Shown: positions 11,440 through 20,788 of the stretch, piece after piece
Position numbering within the stretch: position 1 is the stretch's first letter
Layout: every line of letters begins with the position of its first letter
Assembly (NCBI GenBank): GCA_006386115.1
Contig: VFIW01000012.1
Span: 1 to 64,000 of the forward strand
Reading direction: 5' to 3'
Source: Globisporangium splendens
Lineage: Eukaryota > Oomycota > Peronosporomycetes > Pythiales > Pythiaceae
Length of the DNA: 64,000 nucleotides
Translations under genes and position numbers: made by a program
Notes under the pieces: model-generated
Seen by the model: the letters and a program-made list of their open reading frames with translations, nothing else
The model's database searches: none
What the model was told of the DNA's origin: nothing

Positions 11440-12163
11440 GAAAGGTGTCCGTATATTAGTGTGAATAAATACTACGGCAAACTGACTTCTAATTGCTCGC
11501 TACGCCCTTGCGTATTCTATGATGCTAGCACTAAGGCTTCTCTTTAATTCTGTTGGGGTGAGATTTTGGTTGTGCTATACAGTCGTTTGTGTCGGCTTGG
11601 TGAAGGTTGCTTGTGCGTCAGGTCTTTAAACCTTGCTGTTTTGAGGTGTGAGTGTCGGTGTGAGACACTCGAGGATGTATTCTGGGTTGATTCTTCCCTT
11701 GTGGGTTGAACCATGTCTTGTGGGTTGATTCTTGTCTTGTGGGTTGATTTCTTGACTTGTGGGTTGATTCTTCGCTTGTGGGTTGATTCTTGTCTTGTGG
11801 GTTCATTCTTCGCTTCTGGGTTGATTCTTCGAGATCGTGCTGACGATCGGAGCACTCCCCGCTCGCACAAGCGCGACCTCTCTCGGTCGTCTTGCAGTTG
11901 CTCACGCGCAATGCGGGTCGCTTCGCTCAGCGAAGTGCATCAGCTCTACCGACGGAGCCGATCGACGGACAGTTGCGAGGCGAACTGGAAGGCGATGTCG
12001 ATGCAGACTCCAAACGCGCGTCTTCTTGCGCTTCTTCTTGGTTCTCCCTACACCCATACTGCAGGCAGAGTGGGTGGGAGAGAGAGGTGGAGGAAGTGGA
12101 GTGGTGATGGGCTTGGGTATTTCTGAAGAGTCGACTTGTGGGGTAGCGAGCAAATTGAGAAGT
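11440..12163 (-). mobile_element. S1: short non-autonomous element with LINE-like ends
   Basis: A 724-bp unit inserted at the same tRNA position as the LINEs. Its left end GAAAGGTGTCCGTATATTA... resembles the LINE 3' end GAAAGGTGTCTATATTACT..., and later GACTTCTAATTGCTCGCTA parallels GACTACTCAATCTACCTA. Its right end ...CAAATTGAGAAGT just before the tRNA is the same as the LINE 5' end. It has no reverse transcriptase or endonuclease. The interior carries a 17-18-bp minisatellite (11683-11830) and a GC-rich part with short inverted repeats such as CTTCGCTCAGCGAAG. I infer a SINE-like passenger mobilised in trans by the LINE proteins. Confidence 0.75.
11683..11830. repeat. Minisatellite in S1, 17-18-bp unit (CTTGTGGGTTGATTCTT)
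   Basis: About eight imperfect units in which GGGTTGATTC or GGGTTGAACC alternates with TTGTCTTGT, TTCGCTTGT and similar. The same repeat occurs in S2 with a different number and order of variants. On the minus strand it reads as a repetitive peptide in an open frame at 11870-11544, which I consider accidental. Confidence 0.85.
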
Positions 12164-12167
12164 GCCT

Positions 12168-12225
<58 letters not shown>

Positions 12226-12236
12226 GGGTCGCGGCA
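12164..12236 (+). tRNA. tRNA-Phe (anticodon GAA), copy 1
   Basis: 73-nt tRNA without an encoded CCA. The D arm is GCTC/GAGC with G18G19, the anticodon stem TCAGA/TCTGA carries loop CTGAAGA (anticodon GAA), and the T arm is CCTGG-TTCGATC-CCGGG. A box TAGCTCAGTTGG and B box GGTTCGATCC are intact. The acceptor stem has one mismatch, U4 against C69. A T5 run follows one base after the discriminator. Its 5' flank is the 5' end of element S1 and not a native leader, so nucleotides 1-17 are the duplicated target site. Confidence 0.93.
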
Positions 12237-12237
12237 C

Positions 12238-12242
12238 TTTTT
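12238..12242 (+). terminator. Pol III terminator of tRNA-Phe copy 1
   Basis: TTTTT starts two bases after the tRNA 3' end. Confidence 0.8.
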
Positions 12243-12393
12243 GCTTTTCTTGCTTGGCTGCTTGCTGTTGTGCTGTGTTCTTTCTTGTTTGTATTTCGTC
12301 TGCCGAGCTCACTTGTCGTGTGTGTATGCTGTTTGGTTGGTTGGGCATGCGTTGTGTGTGTTCTAAACCACTTGGTGTGTCGTGTGCGTGCGT

Positions 12394-12455
12394 TGTTTTT
12401 GTATTTTTGTATTTTGTATTTTTGTATTTTTGTATTTTTGTTTTTTTTGCTTTTG
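12394..12455. repeat. (GTATTTTT)n microsatellite in spacer 1
   Basis: 8-bp repeats with variants (GTATTTT, GTTTTTTTT). Its length differs between the four spacers and accounts for most of their size differences. Confidence 0.9.
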
Positions 12456-12683
12456 TTGAAGAGGGGGACGAGAGCAAGACACGAAGAACTGCAAACAGAC
12501 GGTGGTCCCAACAACAGAAAGAGAGATTCGACCAGTGCCGTGGCCGACAGTCCACTGCGGGGAAACGAGTGGGTGGTCAGACGATTGAAGCGCACGGGAG
12601 GCGAAAGCGATGACCAAGGAGGTCGGTTGTGGCGCGGGAAGCGTGTAGGTGAAGTGTGGCGCTTGCATGTGAGGTGGGTGCAG

Positions 12684-12690
12684 TATAAAT
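12684..12690 (+). promoter_or_regulatory. TATA-like box 73 bp upstream of a tRNA-Phe start
   Basis: TATAAAT in the context GCAGTATAAATTTGTAG is at the same 73-bp distance from the tRNA start in all four spacers (also 14088, 29213, 29842). The fixed distance hints at a Pol III upstream element. Function is inferred only. Confidence 0.4.
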
Positions 12691-12756
12691 TTGTAGAGTG
12701 CGTGTTGTTGTTTGTGTGGTGTTTTTGAGAGAGAGTGGTGAGTGGGCGAGTTCGTC

Positions 12757-12773
12757 GCCTCGATAGCTCAGTT
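12757..12773 (+). pseudogene. tRNA-Phe 5' stub left of S2
   Basis: 17-nt tRNA start in its native spacer context (CGAGTTCGTC upstream), followed by GTTGAAAGG, the 3' end of S2. The extra GTT suggests a small slip or template jump at the start of cDNA synthesis. Confidence 0.95.
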
Positions 12774-13519
12774 GTTGAAAGGTGTCCGTATATTGTTGTT
12801 AATAAATAATACGGCAAACTGACTTCTAATTGCTCGCTATGCCATTGCGTATTCTATGATGCTAGCACTAAGGCTTCTCTTTAATTCTGTTGGGGTGAGA
12901 TTTTGGTTGTGCTATGCAGTCGTTTGTGTCGGCTTGGTGAAGGTTGCTTGTGCGTCAGGTCTTTGAACCTTGCTGTTTTGAGGTGTGAGTGTCGGTGTGA
13001 GACACTCGAGGCTGTATTCTGGGTTGATTCTTCCCTTGAGGGTTGAATCATGTCTTGTGGGTTGAACCATGTCTTGTGGGTTGATTCTTGTCTTGTGGGT
13101 TGATTTCTTGACTTGTGGGTTCATTCTTCGCTTGTGGGTTCATTCTTGTCTTGTGGGTTGATTCTTCACTTCTGGGTTGATTCTTCGAGATCGTGCTGGC
13201 GATCGGAGCACTCCCCGCTCGCACAAGCGCGACCTCTCTCGGTCGTCTTGCAGTTGCTCACGCGCAATGCGGGTCGCTTCGCTTAGCGAAGTGCATCGGC
13301 TCTACCGACGGAGCCGATCGACGGACAGTTGCGAGGCGAACTGGAAGGCGATGTCGATGCAGACTCCAAACGCGCGTCTTCTTGCGCTTCTTCTTGGTTC
13401 TCCCTACACCCATACTGCAGGCAGAGTGGGTGGGAGAGAGAGGTGGAGGAAGTGGAGTGGTGATGGGCTTGGGTATTTCTGAAGAGTCGACTTGTGGGGT
13501 AGCGAGCAAATTGAGAAGT
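12774..13519 (-). mobile_element. S2: second copy of the short non-autonomous element
   Basis: 746 bp, very similar to S1 across its whole length, with the same left (3') and right (5') ends and the same target position. It differs mainly in the minisatellite (13018-13187) and scattered substitutions, for example CTTCGCTTAGCGAAG against CTTCGCTCAGCGAAG. Flanked left by a 17-nt tRNA-Phe stub and right by a complete tRNA-Phe, so it is a clean single insertion with a target-site duplication of tRNA nt 1-17. Confidence 0.78.
13018..13187. repeat. Minisatellite in S2, 17-18-bp unit
   Basis: About nine to ten units of the same GGGTTGATTCTTGTCTTGT-type repeat as in S1, with one or two more units and different variant order. 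Confidence 0.85.
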
Positions 13520-13523
13520 GCCT

Positions 13524-13581
<58 letters not shown>

Positions 13582-13592
13582 GGGTCGCGGCA
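13520..13592 (+). tRNA. tRNA-Phe (anticodon GAA), copy 2
   Basis: Identical to copy 1, including the U4-C69 acceptor mismatch. Its 5' flank is the 5' end of S2. Confidence 0.93.
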
Positions 13593-13593
13593 C

Positions 13594-13598
13594 TTTTT
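13594..13598 (+). terminator. Pol III terminator of tRNA-Phe copy 2
   Basis: TTTTT run directly after the tRNA. Confidence 0.8.
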
Positions 13599-13749
13599 GC
13601 TTTTCTTGCTTGGCTGCTTGCTGTTGTGCTGTGTTCTTTCTTGTTTGTATTTCGTCTGCCGAGCTCACTTGTCGTGTGTGTATGCTGTTTGGTTGGTTGG
13701 GCATGCGTTGAGTGTGTTCTAAACCACTTGGTGTGTCGTGTGCGTGCGT

Positions 13750-13855
13750 TGTTTTTGTATGTTTGTATTTTTGTATTTTTGTATTTTTGTTTTTTTGTAT
13801 TTTGTTATTTTTGTATTTTTGTATTTTTGTATTTTTGTTTTTTTGTTTTTTTGCT
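13750..13855. repeat. (GTATTTTT)n microsatellite in spacer 2
   Basis: Longest of the four arrays of this 8-bp repeat, with interruptions GTATGTTT, GTTTTTTT and GTTATTTTT. Confidence 0.9.
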
Positions 13856-14160
13856 TTTGTTGAAGAGGGGGACGAGAGCAAGACACGAAGAACTGCAAAC
13901 AGACGGTGGTCCCAACAACAGAAAGAGAGATTCGATCAGTGCCGTGGCCGACAGTCCACTGCGGGGAAACGAGTGGGTGGTCAGACGATTGAAGCGCACG
14001 GGAGGCGAAAGCGATGACCAAGGAGGTCTGTTGTGGCGCGGGAAGCGTGTAGGTGAAGTGTGGCGCTTGCATGTGAGGTGGGTGCAGTATAAATTTGTAG
14101 AGTGCGTGTTGTTGTTTGTGTGGTGTTTTTGAGAGAGAGTGGTGAGTGGGCGAGTTCGCC

Positions 14161-14177
14161 GCCTCGATAGCTCAGTT
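14161..14177 (+). pseudogene. tRNA-Phe 5' stub left of E3
   Basis: Native spacer context upstream (GGGCGAGTTCGCC), then tRNA nt 1-17, then the E3 3' end GAAAGTTGTC. Confidence 0.95.
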
Positions 14178-14332
14178 GAAAGTTGTCTATATTACTAGAA
14201 TTAGACGGAGTGACGACTCAATCTGCCTAGCTACATATAGATACTACTACTTTTCGAATAAATATACTCTACACTTGGTATGGTACAGGATCTTGCGAGT
14301 CGCGTTCTTGCCAAAGATCTTCTGACTGGAGA

Positions 14333-17300
14333 CTAGTGCTGGAGGTGACGAACTTGGAACATTGCTGGGTGGGTCGTCGCAAAGTCACCGAAAGGCGGAT
14401 ACTTCCTTATCTTGGTAAGCGCCTTCTCGAGTGATGCTCTCTCATCGTCGTCGTATCGACACCTCAGGTTGTACCGGAAGTGCGCACTGGCAGTGGTGAA
14501 GATGACCAGCAGTGCTGGCGTCGTCGGTGTGGGCTGTCTTCCATCGAACAGACACCGATTGCGGTCCGACCAGATGAAGTGGAGGGTCACAGCTCGGAAC
14601 GTGTGCCACACGTCTCCGATGACGTCCTCACACTCCTTCCATTCTTCTCGCACGACTGGTTTCCTTGCTGTCGCAATCATGGTCCATGTCAACTGGGATC
14701 GGACAAATGGCGCCATGATGTTCCGTATGTGCTCCCACAGTCTTGTTGCGAGAGCACACTCGAAGAACAAGTGCTGCTCCGTCTCGACTGCGTCACACCC
14801 GTCGCGAATGCAGTAGATGATGCGCGGGTTCGAGTGTTGCAGGAACCAGAACCGAGAGCGCACGGGGAGAAGCCGAAACGCGAGGCGGAACTGCAGGTCT
14901 TCGAACACGGGGAGTAGGATCTTGCGAAGATGCTTCCCGTACTTCACGAACGACTTGACTTCTTCGTCACCGACACTTTGCGAGTGCAGTGACATCGGGT
15001 GGGGCTTGTTCGGTGGCTTCGGTTCCCACACGACACGAAGAAGCGCGCTCCTCGGGATCGCTGGGACCAGACACACCTTCGAGCCACTTTTGCATCCCAA
15101 GTGAGGGAATGCACTCTCACTCCATGTGTCCGAAGACAAAGGTGCAAGCTCACGCACTCCAAGTCGGACCGCGATCTGTGTCGCCTCTCGGTACAGAGAA
15201 CGCAACCACTGGGATTGCACGCCGAGAGCCACAGACGCGAGAGTGAGGTCGAGGTGCCGTTGGACGAAGTCGGACTCGCTCGGCCAGGAAGCACCATTGC
15301 TCATGAAGTCGACCAGCGAGCGCAAGCCGAAGACCCTCGAGATGTGCAGACGGAACCCGCGCTGGGGTTCTGGCACCATCCCGATGCACCGACGGTGTGC
15401 AGCGGTGGTTTGCGACCTCGGAGTCTGCTCGTAGTGGAGGTCTGGATCCGAGTGGAACCAGATCGGCTGGTTCAGACCATACCAGACACGCTTGTCCGTC
15501 GGAAGGTCGTGCCACGAGATCTCCCATCGGATCTTGTACCACCAGACCCACGTCTCCTCCCACCAACCAGAGATCAACTCCCACTTGATCATCGTGCCAT
15601 GTCGAAGAGGAGAGACCGTGAGGAAGTCGAGCGCCGTGCGTCGACCGACTCGAGGAAGAACCGCTGTGAGCAGCTCCGCACTCGGTGTCGTCCAGCTTCG
15701 CTCGTCTGGCTTGCTCGCCGATCGCATGAACTGGAGCAGATGCTGGAGGCGTTGTCGCTTCAGTTGCGCTTCGATGCTTGGGATCTGCAGACCACCCTCA
15801 CTCCTCGGGAGATACAAGAACTCCTTCGGAATGAGTTGGATGTGGCTTGCGTCTCGATCGTGCTTCCGACTCAAGACGAACCGATTCAGCATCGACTGCC
15901 ACCTCTTCACGACCGACGACGGGATCGACACGTGTTGGGTGTAGTGCCACAAGCGAGATAAGACCATCGTTTGCGCCACAAGAAGACGACCGCGAAGAGT
16001 CCTTGCTCGTCTGTACCACATCTTGAAGCCGTCGTAGAAGCGTTGCTCGAGGAAGTTGACGATGTCGTCGTTGACTGGCGACTGACTGAAGGGGATCCCG
16101 AGGAACTTGACCGACTCGGCTCGACCAAGCACATGCACACCAGGGAGCTGGGGACAGATCTCGTTCCGATTCAGTGCCATCAGGTTCGACTTGCCAAGGT
16201 TTAATTTCGCGCCAGACCCGTTGCAGTACTCCTCCACGAGCTCAAGCTGCGCTTGCACACTCGCAATGGAGCCTCCCAGGAGAGTCGTGTCGTCCGCGAA
16301 GAAGACACTGGTGGATGTGTGATCCTCGGTGAGGCACACTCCGAACTCTTTGTGGGACCGCAGCAGGTTTCCTAGTGGCTCGATCGTGAGAAGGAAGAGA
16401 AGCGCAGAGAGCGGGTCGCCTTGCTTCACTCCCCGTGTCGGGAACAGCGCAGGCTGGATGTTCTGGTTGATGAGAAGATGCGCTTGCGGCTCGGTGTACA
16501 GCAGTCTCACCCACTGCACAAAGTCCGAACCACACCCCATTCGCTCGAGCACACGGAACATGTAGTCCCAGTTCACTCGGTCGAACGCCTTCTCGAAGTC
16601 CAAGAACAGCGCATACGCTTCTTCGTCTCGACTCGTCACCAAGTCCTGCAGATCCGCGAGGAACCGCACATGGTGGTGGATCGATCGACCTTTGACGAAC
16701 CCTTTCTGATCCGTGTGGACCAGGTCCGGTACGACACTTTGCAGTCGATAGGTGAGAGCCTTCGAGAGAACCTTGACGTCGACCGGGATGAGTGCGATCG
16801 GTCGGTAGTTGCCTGGTTGTGCTCTCGAGCCTTTCTTGTGGAGAAGCACGACGGCAGACTTGCGCTGAGAAGGGAGCAGAACCCCGCGTCGGAGTTGGTC
16901 GTTGAAGACAAGACTGAGACACTCACCGAAGACGTCCGGTGCCACCTGATAGAAACCAGCAGTCAAGCCGTCCATGCCAGGAGCCGACGTCGCCTTCATG
17001 TGTCGAATCGCATCCGCCAGATCGTGAGATGTGACTGGTGCATTCAGGATGTCTCGATCCGTTTCCGATGTGAACCGGACGATGGAGTCGAGAAGGTTAC
17101 GTTGCATGGTTTCGTCGGGTGGAGGAGCTCTTCCTGCTGGACTGTCGGGATCTCCCATCTCGGACCCCCAGTGTTCCAGGAAGCGAAGCGATATCTCTTG
17201 AGGATTCGATGAGACACTGCCACTCGGTGTCACCACCTCCTCGATCGAGACCCTTCTCAAGCTCGTGTCCAGCGGACGGAAGAAGTGCTTGGTGGACTTT

Positions 17301-18468
17301 TCGGAGTTGGCCGCTTGGAAGTCGAACGCAGTGTCCTGGTTGTATTGACTTGTCCTCGTGACTGTCTCCTTGTACATCTTCATGGCTTCTTCGAACTCGC
17401 TGCGGTTGTTCTCGGTCGACGCATCTCGATAGCGAGCAGCCGCTTGGTCCAACGCCGCTTGAGCCTCTTCGATCGCAGCTGTGTCTTGCATCCGCAGTTT
17501 CTTCTGCACGTCTTGGAGCTGGGACTTGATGCTCTCCTTCCACTTCTCCCACACCTTGCCAGGGTATGTAGAAGTGCGAAGCTTGTCGAGCACCATCTCT
17601 GCCTCCTTCTCGATCGCCGAGACCACGAGTGGGTACTCGAGGAGGTAGCGAGGGAACTTCCAGTACCCTCGACCGTGGAGCTGCGAGCCAGACCGGAAGC
17701 TCACACTGTGTGCGAGGTGGTCGCCAGCATGCTTCGGCAGGAAGTACTTGGAGTCGTCGTAGAAGCGCCCGTAGAAGTCTTCCGACATCAAGATGTAGTC
17801 GAGTCGGTTCTTCCGAGGAAGGGGACCGGTGAAGACTCGCTTGGTGTCGTAGTGGATCCGCCACGCATCGACCACACCGAGTTTCGCCAACCACTCCAAG
17901 CAGCTGGACCGACCGGGGTCGTAGCGTAGATCTGGAGACGACGAGTCGAGTCTGGGGTCCAGAGGAGTGTTCAGATCTCCCAACACAAAATGCGCGTCGC
18001 TTGACCCTCGAACCCTTCGGTGTCCAGACTCGAGAAGAATTGGTGTTTCTCTTGCTGGTCCACTGGCGCATACACGTTGTGGATGTAGATGGGAGCACAC
18101 TCGACCATCACCTTCACAACGAGATACCGACCAGGGACTGAGAGTCGAGAGACCTCTTCCGCCGTGTCGAAGCCTGGGAAGTCGGAGCGGAGCACCGTGA
18201 TCACTCCATTGCTCCTTCCTCGCGTCGGTCGATCGAGCTGGCAGTTCGGGTCGTTCACAAAGACTCGGTGCTTGAAGCTCGAGTCGAGGTGGAACTTGAA
18301 CTTGGACAGATGCGTTCTGTCGCTCAACTTGGTTTCTTGGACGCATGCCACCGAGTGTTTCGATAGCACGCTGTCGATAAATAGGTGACCGTTCTTCTTG
18401 ATGCCGTTAGTGTTGACGGACACGACACTAACGTTGCTCCACGTTGTCTGGGTTGGAGTTGGTTTAGC
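14333..18468 (-). pseudogene. E3 ORF2: endonuclease-reverse transcriptase with a 2-bp frameshift
   Basis: The N-terminal endonuclease frame (VNTNGIKKNG, CVQETKLSD, NVYAPVD) runs to about 17995. There an extra CG (ATGCGCGTCGC on the plus strand where E9 has ATGCGTCGC) shifts the frame just before GDLNTPLDP. Downstream the frame is open to the stop at 14335-14333. It holds RLDYILMSE, GDHLAHS, the reverse transcriptase motifs LDFEKAFDRV, GVKQGDPLSALL and FFADDTTLLGG, and the C-terminal CIRDGCDAVETEQHLFFEC motif followed by WSDRNRCLFDG. The dinucleotide insertion is the only lesion I see, which suggests recent inactivation. Confidence 0.88.
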
Positions 18469-20060
18469 AACGAGTGGCCAAGCCTCCCACTACCAGTACC
18501 ACCTCTCCCTCGACAGCTCGGAGCTGCAACACCGACTCGTCGACCGGGTAGTACCCATCGAGCTTGCGAAGCTCTTCCAGGTCGTCGAGCAAGTACCCCT
18601 GCCACTGCACTTCGTTCCATTGACTCAAGCAGTGCGCACCAAGGTCCGACCGCAAGAGCATGAGGAGAGTGTTGGGGTGGAGGAGTCTCGTGTGGTGTGC
18701 GGGGATCCACTCGACCGGCTGACCAGTGATGTAGTGGATCCAGTGGTCGTTGCTGAAGATCGTCGGTGCGATCGACATCAGCATGAGTTCGAAGAACCCG
18801 AGTGCCTTCGTCGCTCGCGATAGTTCCTTCATCTCGTTGGATGTTGTCCACCACGTGGCGCAAGCTCTGAACAGCTCTTCTCGCTTCGACGGGACCGTCG
18901 TCTTCATCAGCTTCTTCCACTTCGCACTGAACGTCGTGTCTTCGCTCGGCTGAGACGCGCACAGCACGCGGTTGATCACATGAAGCTGGGCAATCTCGGC
19001 GATCTCGCGTCCGCTTCCTGCCATCTTGAGCGACAGAGCGCTGTTGAAGGCGAGGGGTGACTCCACCGCCTTCTTCGTGACATGGTCAGGATTCGTGGCG
19101 TTCTCGACGATGTTGAGTACGCTCGCGACCTTCGTGTCTGCAGTCGCAAGACAGTCAGGGAGGATGCTGAGAAGTGCCGTGTTCTCATTGTTGAGCATCG
19201 ACTCCGCTACCTCGGCAAGCGAGGACGCCTTCGATGCCTTGCGAATCTTCGTGTGGTGCTTTTCCACGAAGAACGCAGACTCTGTGGAGGTCTTGAGTGC
19301 TTCAGGACGCTTCACTTCTGTGGGGAGGATCTGGTATCGGGGACCGAACTTCGCATCAGCACTCACATCCTTCGCTTCGAACGCAACTTCCATCGTCTGT
19401 AGCGCTTGGAAGTAGTTGGTCGTGGCGATACCGTCGAGAGGTTGGGAAGGTTGATCCTTGACCATCAAATTGAAGAAGTCGATGCCATTTCGGGATCGCT
19501 TCTTCTTGTTTCTCACTGTGGTGAACCCATCACCATTCGTCAACAGAGCCAGCTTTGCTTGAGGCTTCGGACTCCCTGGAGGCGTGATCGGACCGGTCGA
19601 GTTCTTCAGCGTCTCGAGCGACACCAATGAGTTGCTTCGTGACTTTGCCAGCGTTGTCACCACTGGTGCTTGGCCATGCTGAGCTCTGAGCGTGAGCTGC
19701 ACTTCCTTCTTCTTGCCTGCGTCGATCGATCTCTGCAGGGACGAGTTGAAAGTCTTCGCTGTCGCAGCTTGTGCGTAGGTCCTTGGCTGCTGTGGATGAT
19801 TCTGCGTCGCAGCAGGGGTGTAGTCGAGTGGCGGTGGGAACACGTCACCCGGAACACCAAGCTCGAGCGCATGCAGTGAGCGATAGCCAAACGGCATTCG
19901 CTCTGAACTGAACGGCGCATTCTTCCCGTGGACGGGATGGAGCTTGTTGTCGAAGACCAGCTGATCACACACCGAGTTGTTGATGATCAGAGCGGGAGGA
20001 CACGACCTCGACAGGAAGTACACCCGCCACGTCGCGGACGTCATCCCCGTCGTCAAGTTC
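18464..20060 (-). pseudogene. E3 ORF1, 5'-truncated remnant
   Basis: About 530 codons of the ORF1 C-terminal part, entering at NLTTGMTSATWRVYF and open to TAA at 18466-18464. It keeps the HGKNAPFSSERMPFGY block, the KKKRSRNG basic patch and the complete C-terminal domain ending GGLATRC. The N-terminal region and the RRM-like core are missing through 5' truncation. The final 160 residues are almost identical to E1 ORF1 while the middle part is not, which again indicates exchange between copies. Confidence 0.8.
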
Positions 20061-20077
20061 GCCTCGATAGCTCAGTT
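20061..20077 (+). pseudogene. tRNA-Phe 5' stub between E3 and E4
   Basis: 17-nt tRNA start followed by TAAAGG, a variant of the usual element end GAAAGG. Confidence 0.95.
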
Positions 20078-20345
20078 TAAAGGTTGTCTATATTACTAGA
20101 ATTAGACGGAGTGACTACTCAATCTACCTAGCAAAAATAGAAATATCACTTACTATACTACTCTAGTATACATGTTGACGTATTGAATCTGGACTTGAGG
20201 TTGACTTTTTGAAATGTCTGTCTTTCAATTCTTTATGAATGAATTGTGTGAATTGCGTGAATTGCGTGTAGGAGGGGGGGTTATTTTTGGCGTTTTGAAG
20301 GGGTGGCTAAAAATAGCCATTCGTCAAAAAAGCCCGACCAGCGCC
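20078..20345 (-). other. E4 3' terminal region before the chromodomain gene
   Basis: The first 95 bp are the LINE 3' terminus shared with E5/E6. The following 170 bp are AT-rich to neutral (GTGTGAATTGCGTGAATTGCGTG direct repeat near 20245) and may hold the promoter or leader of the plus-strand gene. No recognised signal. Confidence 0.5.
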
Positions 20346-20346
20346 G

Positions 20347-20788
20347 ATGACATCGAAGACCACCAAGCCACCTCGCTCGCGCTCATCGTCTGCTGTTGCG
20401 CGTTCTCGCTCGCGCTCGCGCTCTTCCACTGCTGCGCGTTCTCGCTCGCGCTCGCGCTCTTCCACTGTTGCGCGCTCTCGCTCGCGCTCGCGCTCTTCCA
20501 CTGTTGCGCGCTCTCTCCATTGTCGCGCGCTCTCGTTCGCGCTCATCGTCTGCTGTTGCGCGTTCTCGCTCGCGCTCGCGCTCTTCCATTGTCGCGCGCT
20601 CTCGCTCGCGCTCATCGTCTGCTGTTGCGCGTTCTCGCTCGCGCTCGCGCTCTTCCACTGCTGCACGCTCGCTCTCTCGCTCGTCGGCGCTTCTCTCTCT
20701 CACACCTCTGGTGGAGGGTCTCCAAGTTGGTGGCGTGACTGCTGTGCCGTCTTCCTCTCGCAGCGGTGTGACTCAATCCGGGGCTGTA
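20347..20788 (+). other. Arg/Ser-rich upstream frame of the chromodomain gene, probably frameshifted
   Basis: An ATG at 20347 opens a frame reading MTSKTTKPPRSRSSS and then several RSRSRSS repeats, as in an RS-like N-terminal domain. Near 20511-20519 a unit of the underlying minisatellite is shortened (CTCTCTCC in place of a longer CTCGCTCGCGCTCTTCC). After this the RS-rich reading continues in the other frame, the one that runs into the chromodomain. I infer that a small indel in the repeat separated this ATG from the rest of the gene. An unseen intron or a downstream start are alternatives. Confidence 0.5.
20376..20680. repeat. CGCTCG-rich minisatellite (units of about 30-45 bp)
   Basis: Tandem units built from CTCGCTCGCGCTC followed by TTCCACTGTTGCGCG or ATCGTCTGCTGTTGCGCG. 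It encodes RS dipeptides in one frame and LARARALPLL in another, so a coding role depends on the frame. Confidence 0.85.

Larger units (their letters stand above)
12237..12756. other. tRNA-Phe array spacer 1
   Basis: A 520-bp intergenic spacer that repeats nearly unchanged after each tRNA-Phe copy (unit about 593-641 bp including the tRNA). It contains a (GTATTTTT)n microsatellite near 12394-12455, a conserved non-repetitive part, and TATAAAT at 12684-12690, 73 bp before the next tRNA start. No protein gene is credible; the open frames here are low-complexity accidents. Confidence 0.8.
13593..14160. other. tRNA-Phe array spacer 2
   Basis: Same spacer as after copy 1 but with a longer, more degenerate T-rich microsatellite (13750-13855). 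TATAAAT is at 14088-14094. No gene seen. Confidence 0.8.
14178..20060 (-). mobile_element. E3: tRNA-Phe-targeted LINE, 5'-truncated
   Basis: 5.88-kb copy with a 155-bp 3' UTR of the short class (CTGCCTAGCTACATATAGATACTAC...), ORF2 with one frameshift, and ORF1 truncated at residue ~334 of the 872-aa reference. The 5' breakpoint meets the stub at 20061-20077, followed directly by E4. The closest relatives in the window are E9 and the right part of E1. Confidence 0.92.

Noticed and set aside
11544..11870. Repetitive peptide (INPQ/STHK repeats) on the minus strand of S1
   Set aside because: Produced by the minisatellite; no start context, not conserved in length in S2.
12394..12455. T-rich 8-bp arrays as telomere-like repeats or poly(A)-tail remnants
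   Set aside because: They are in the middle of tRNA spacers at a fixed place, not at element ends, and the unit is not telomeric in form.
12190..12817. Several open frames over tRNA-Phe spacers on both strands
   Set aside because: They read through tRNA genes and (GTATTTTT)n repeats as low-complexity peptides; not credible proteins.
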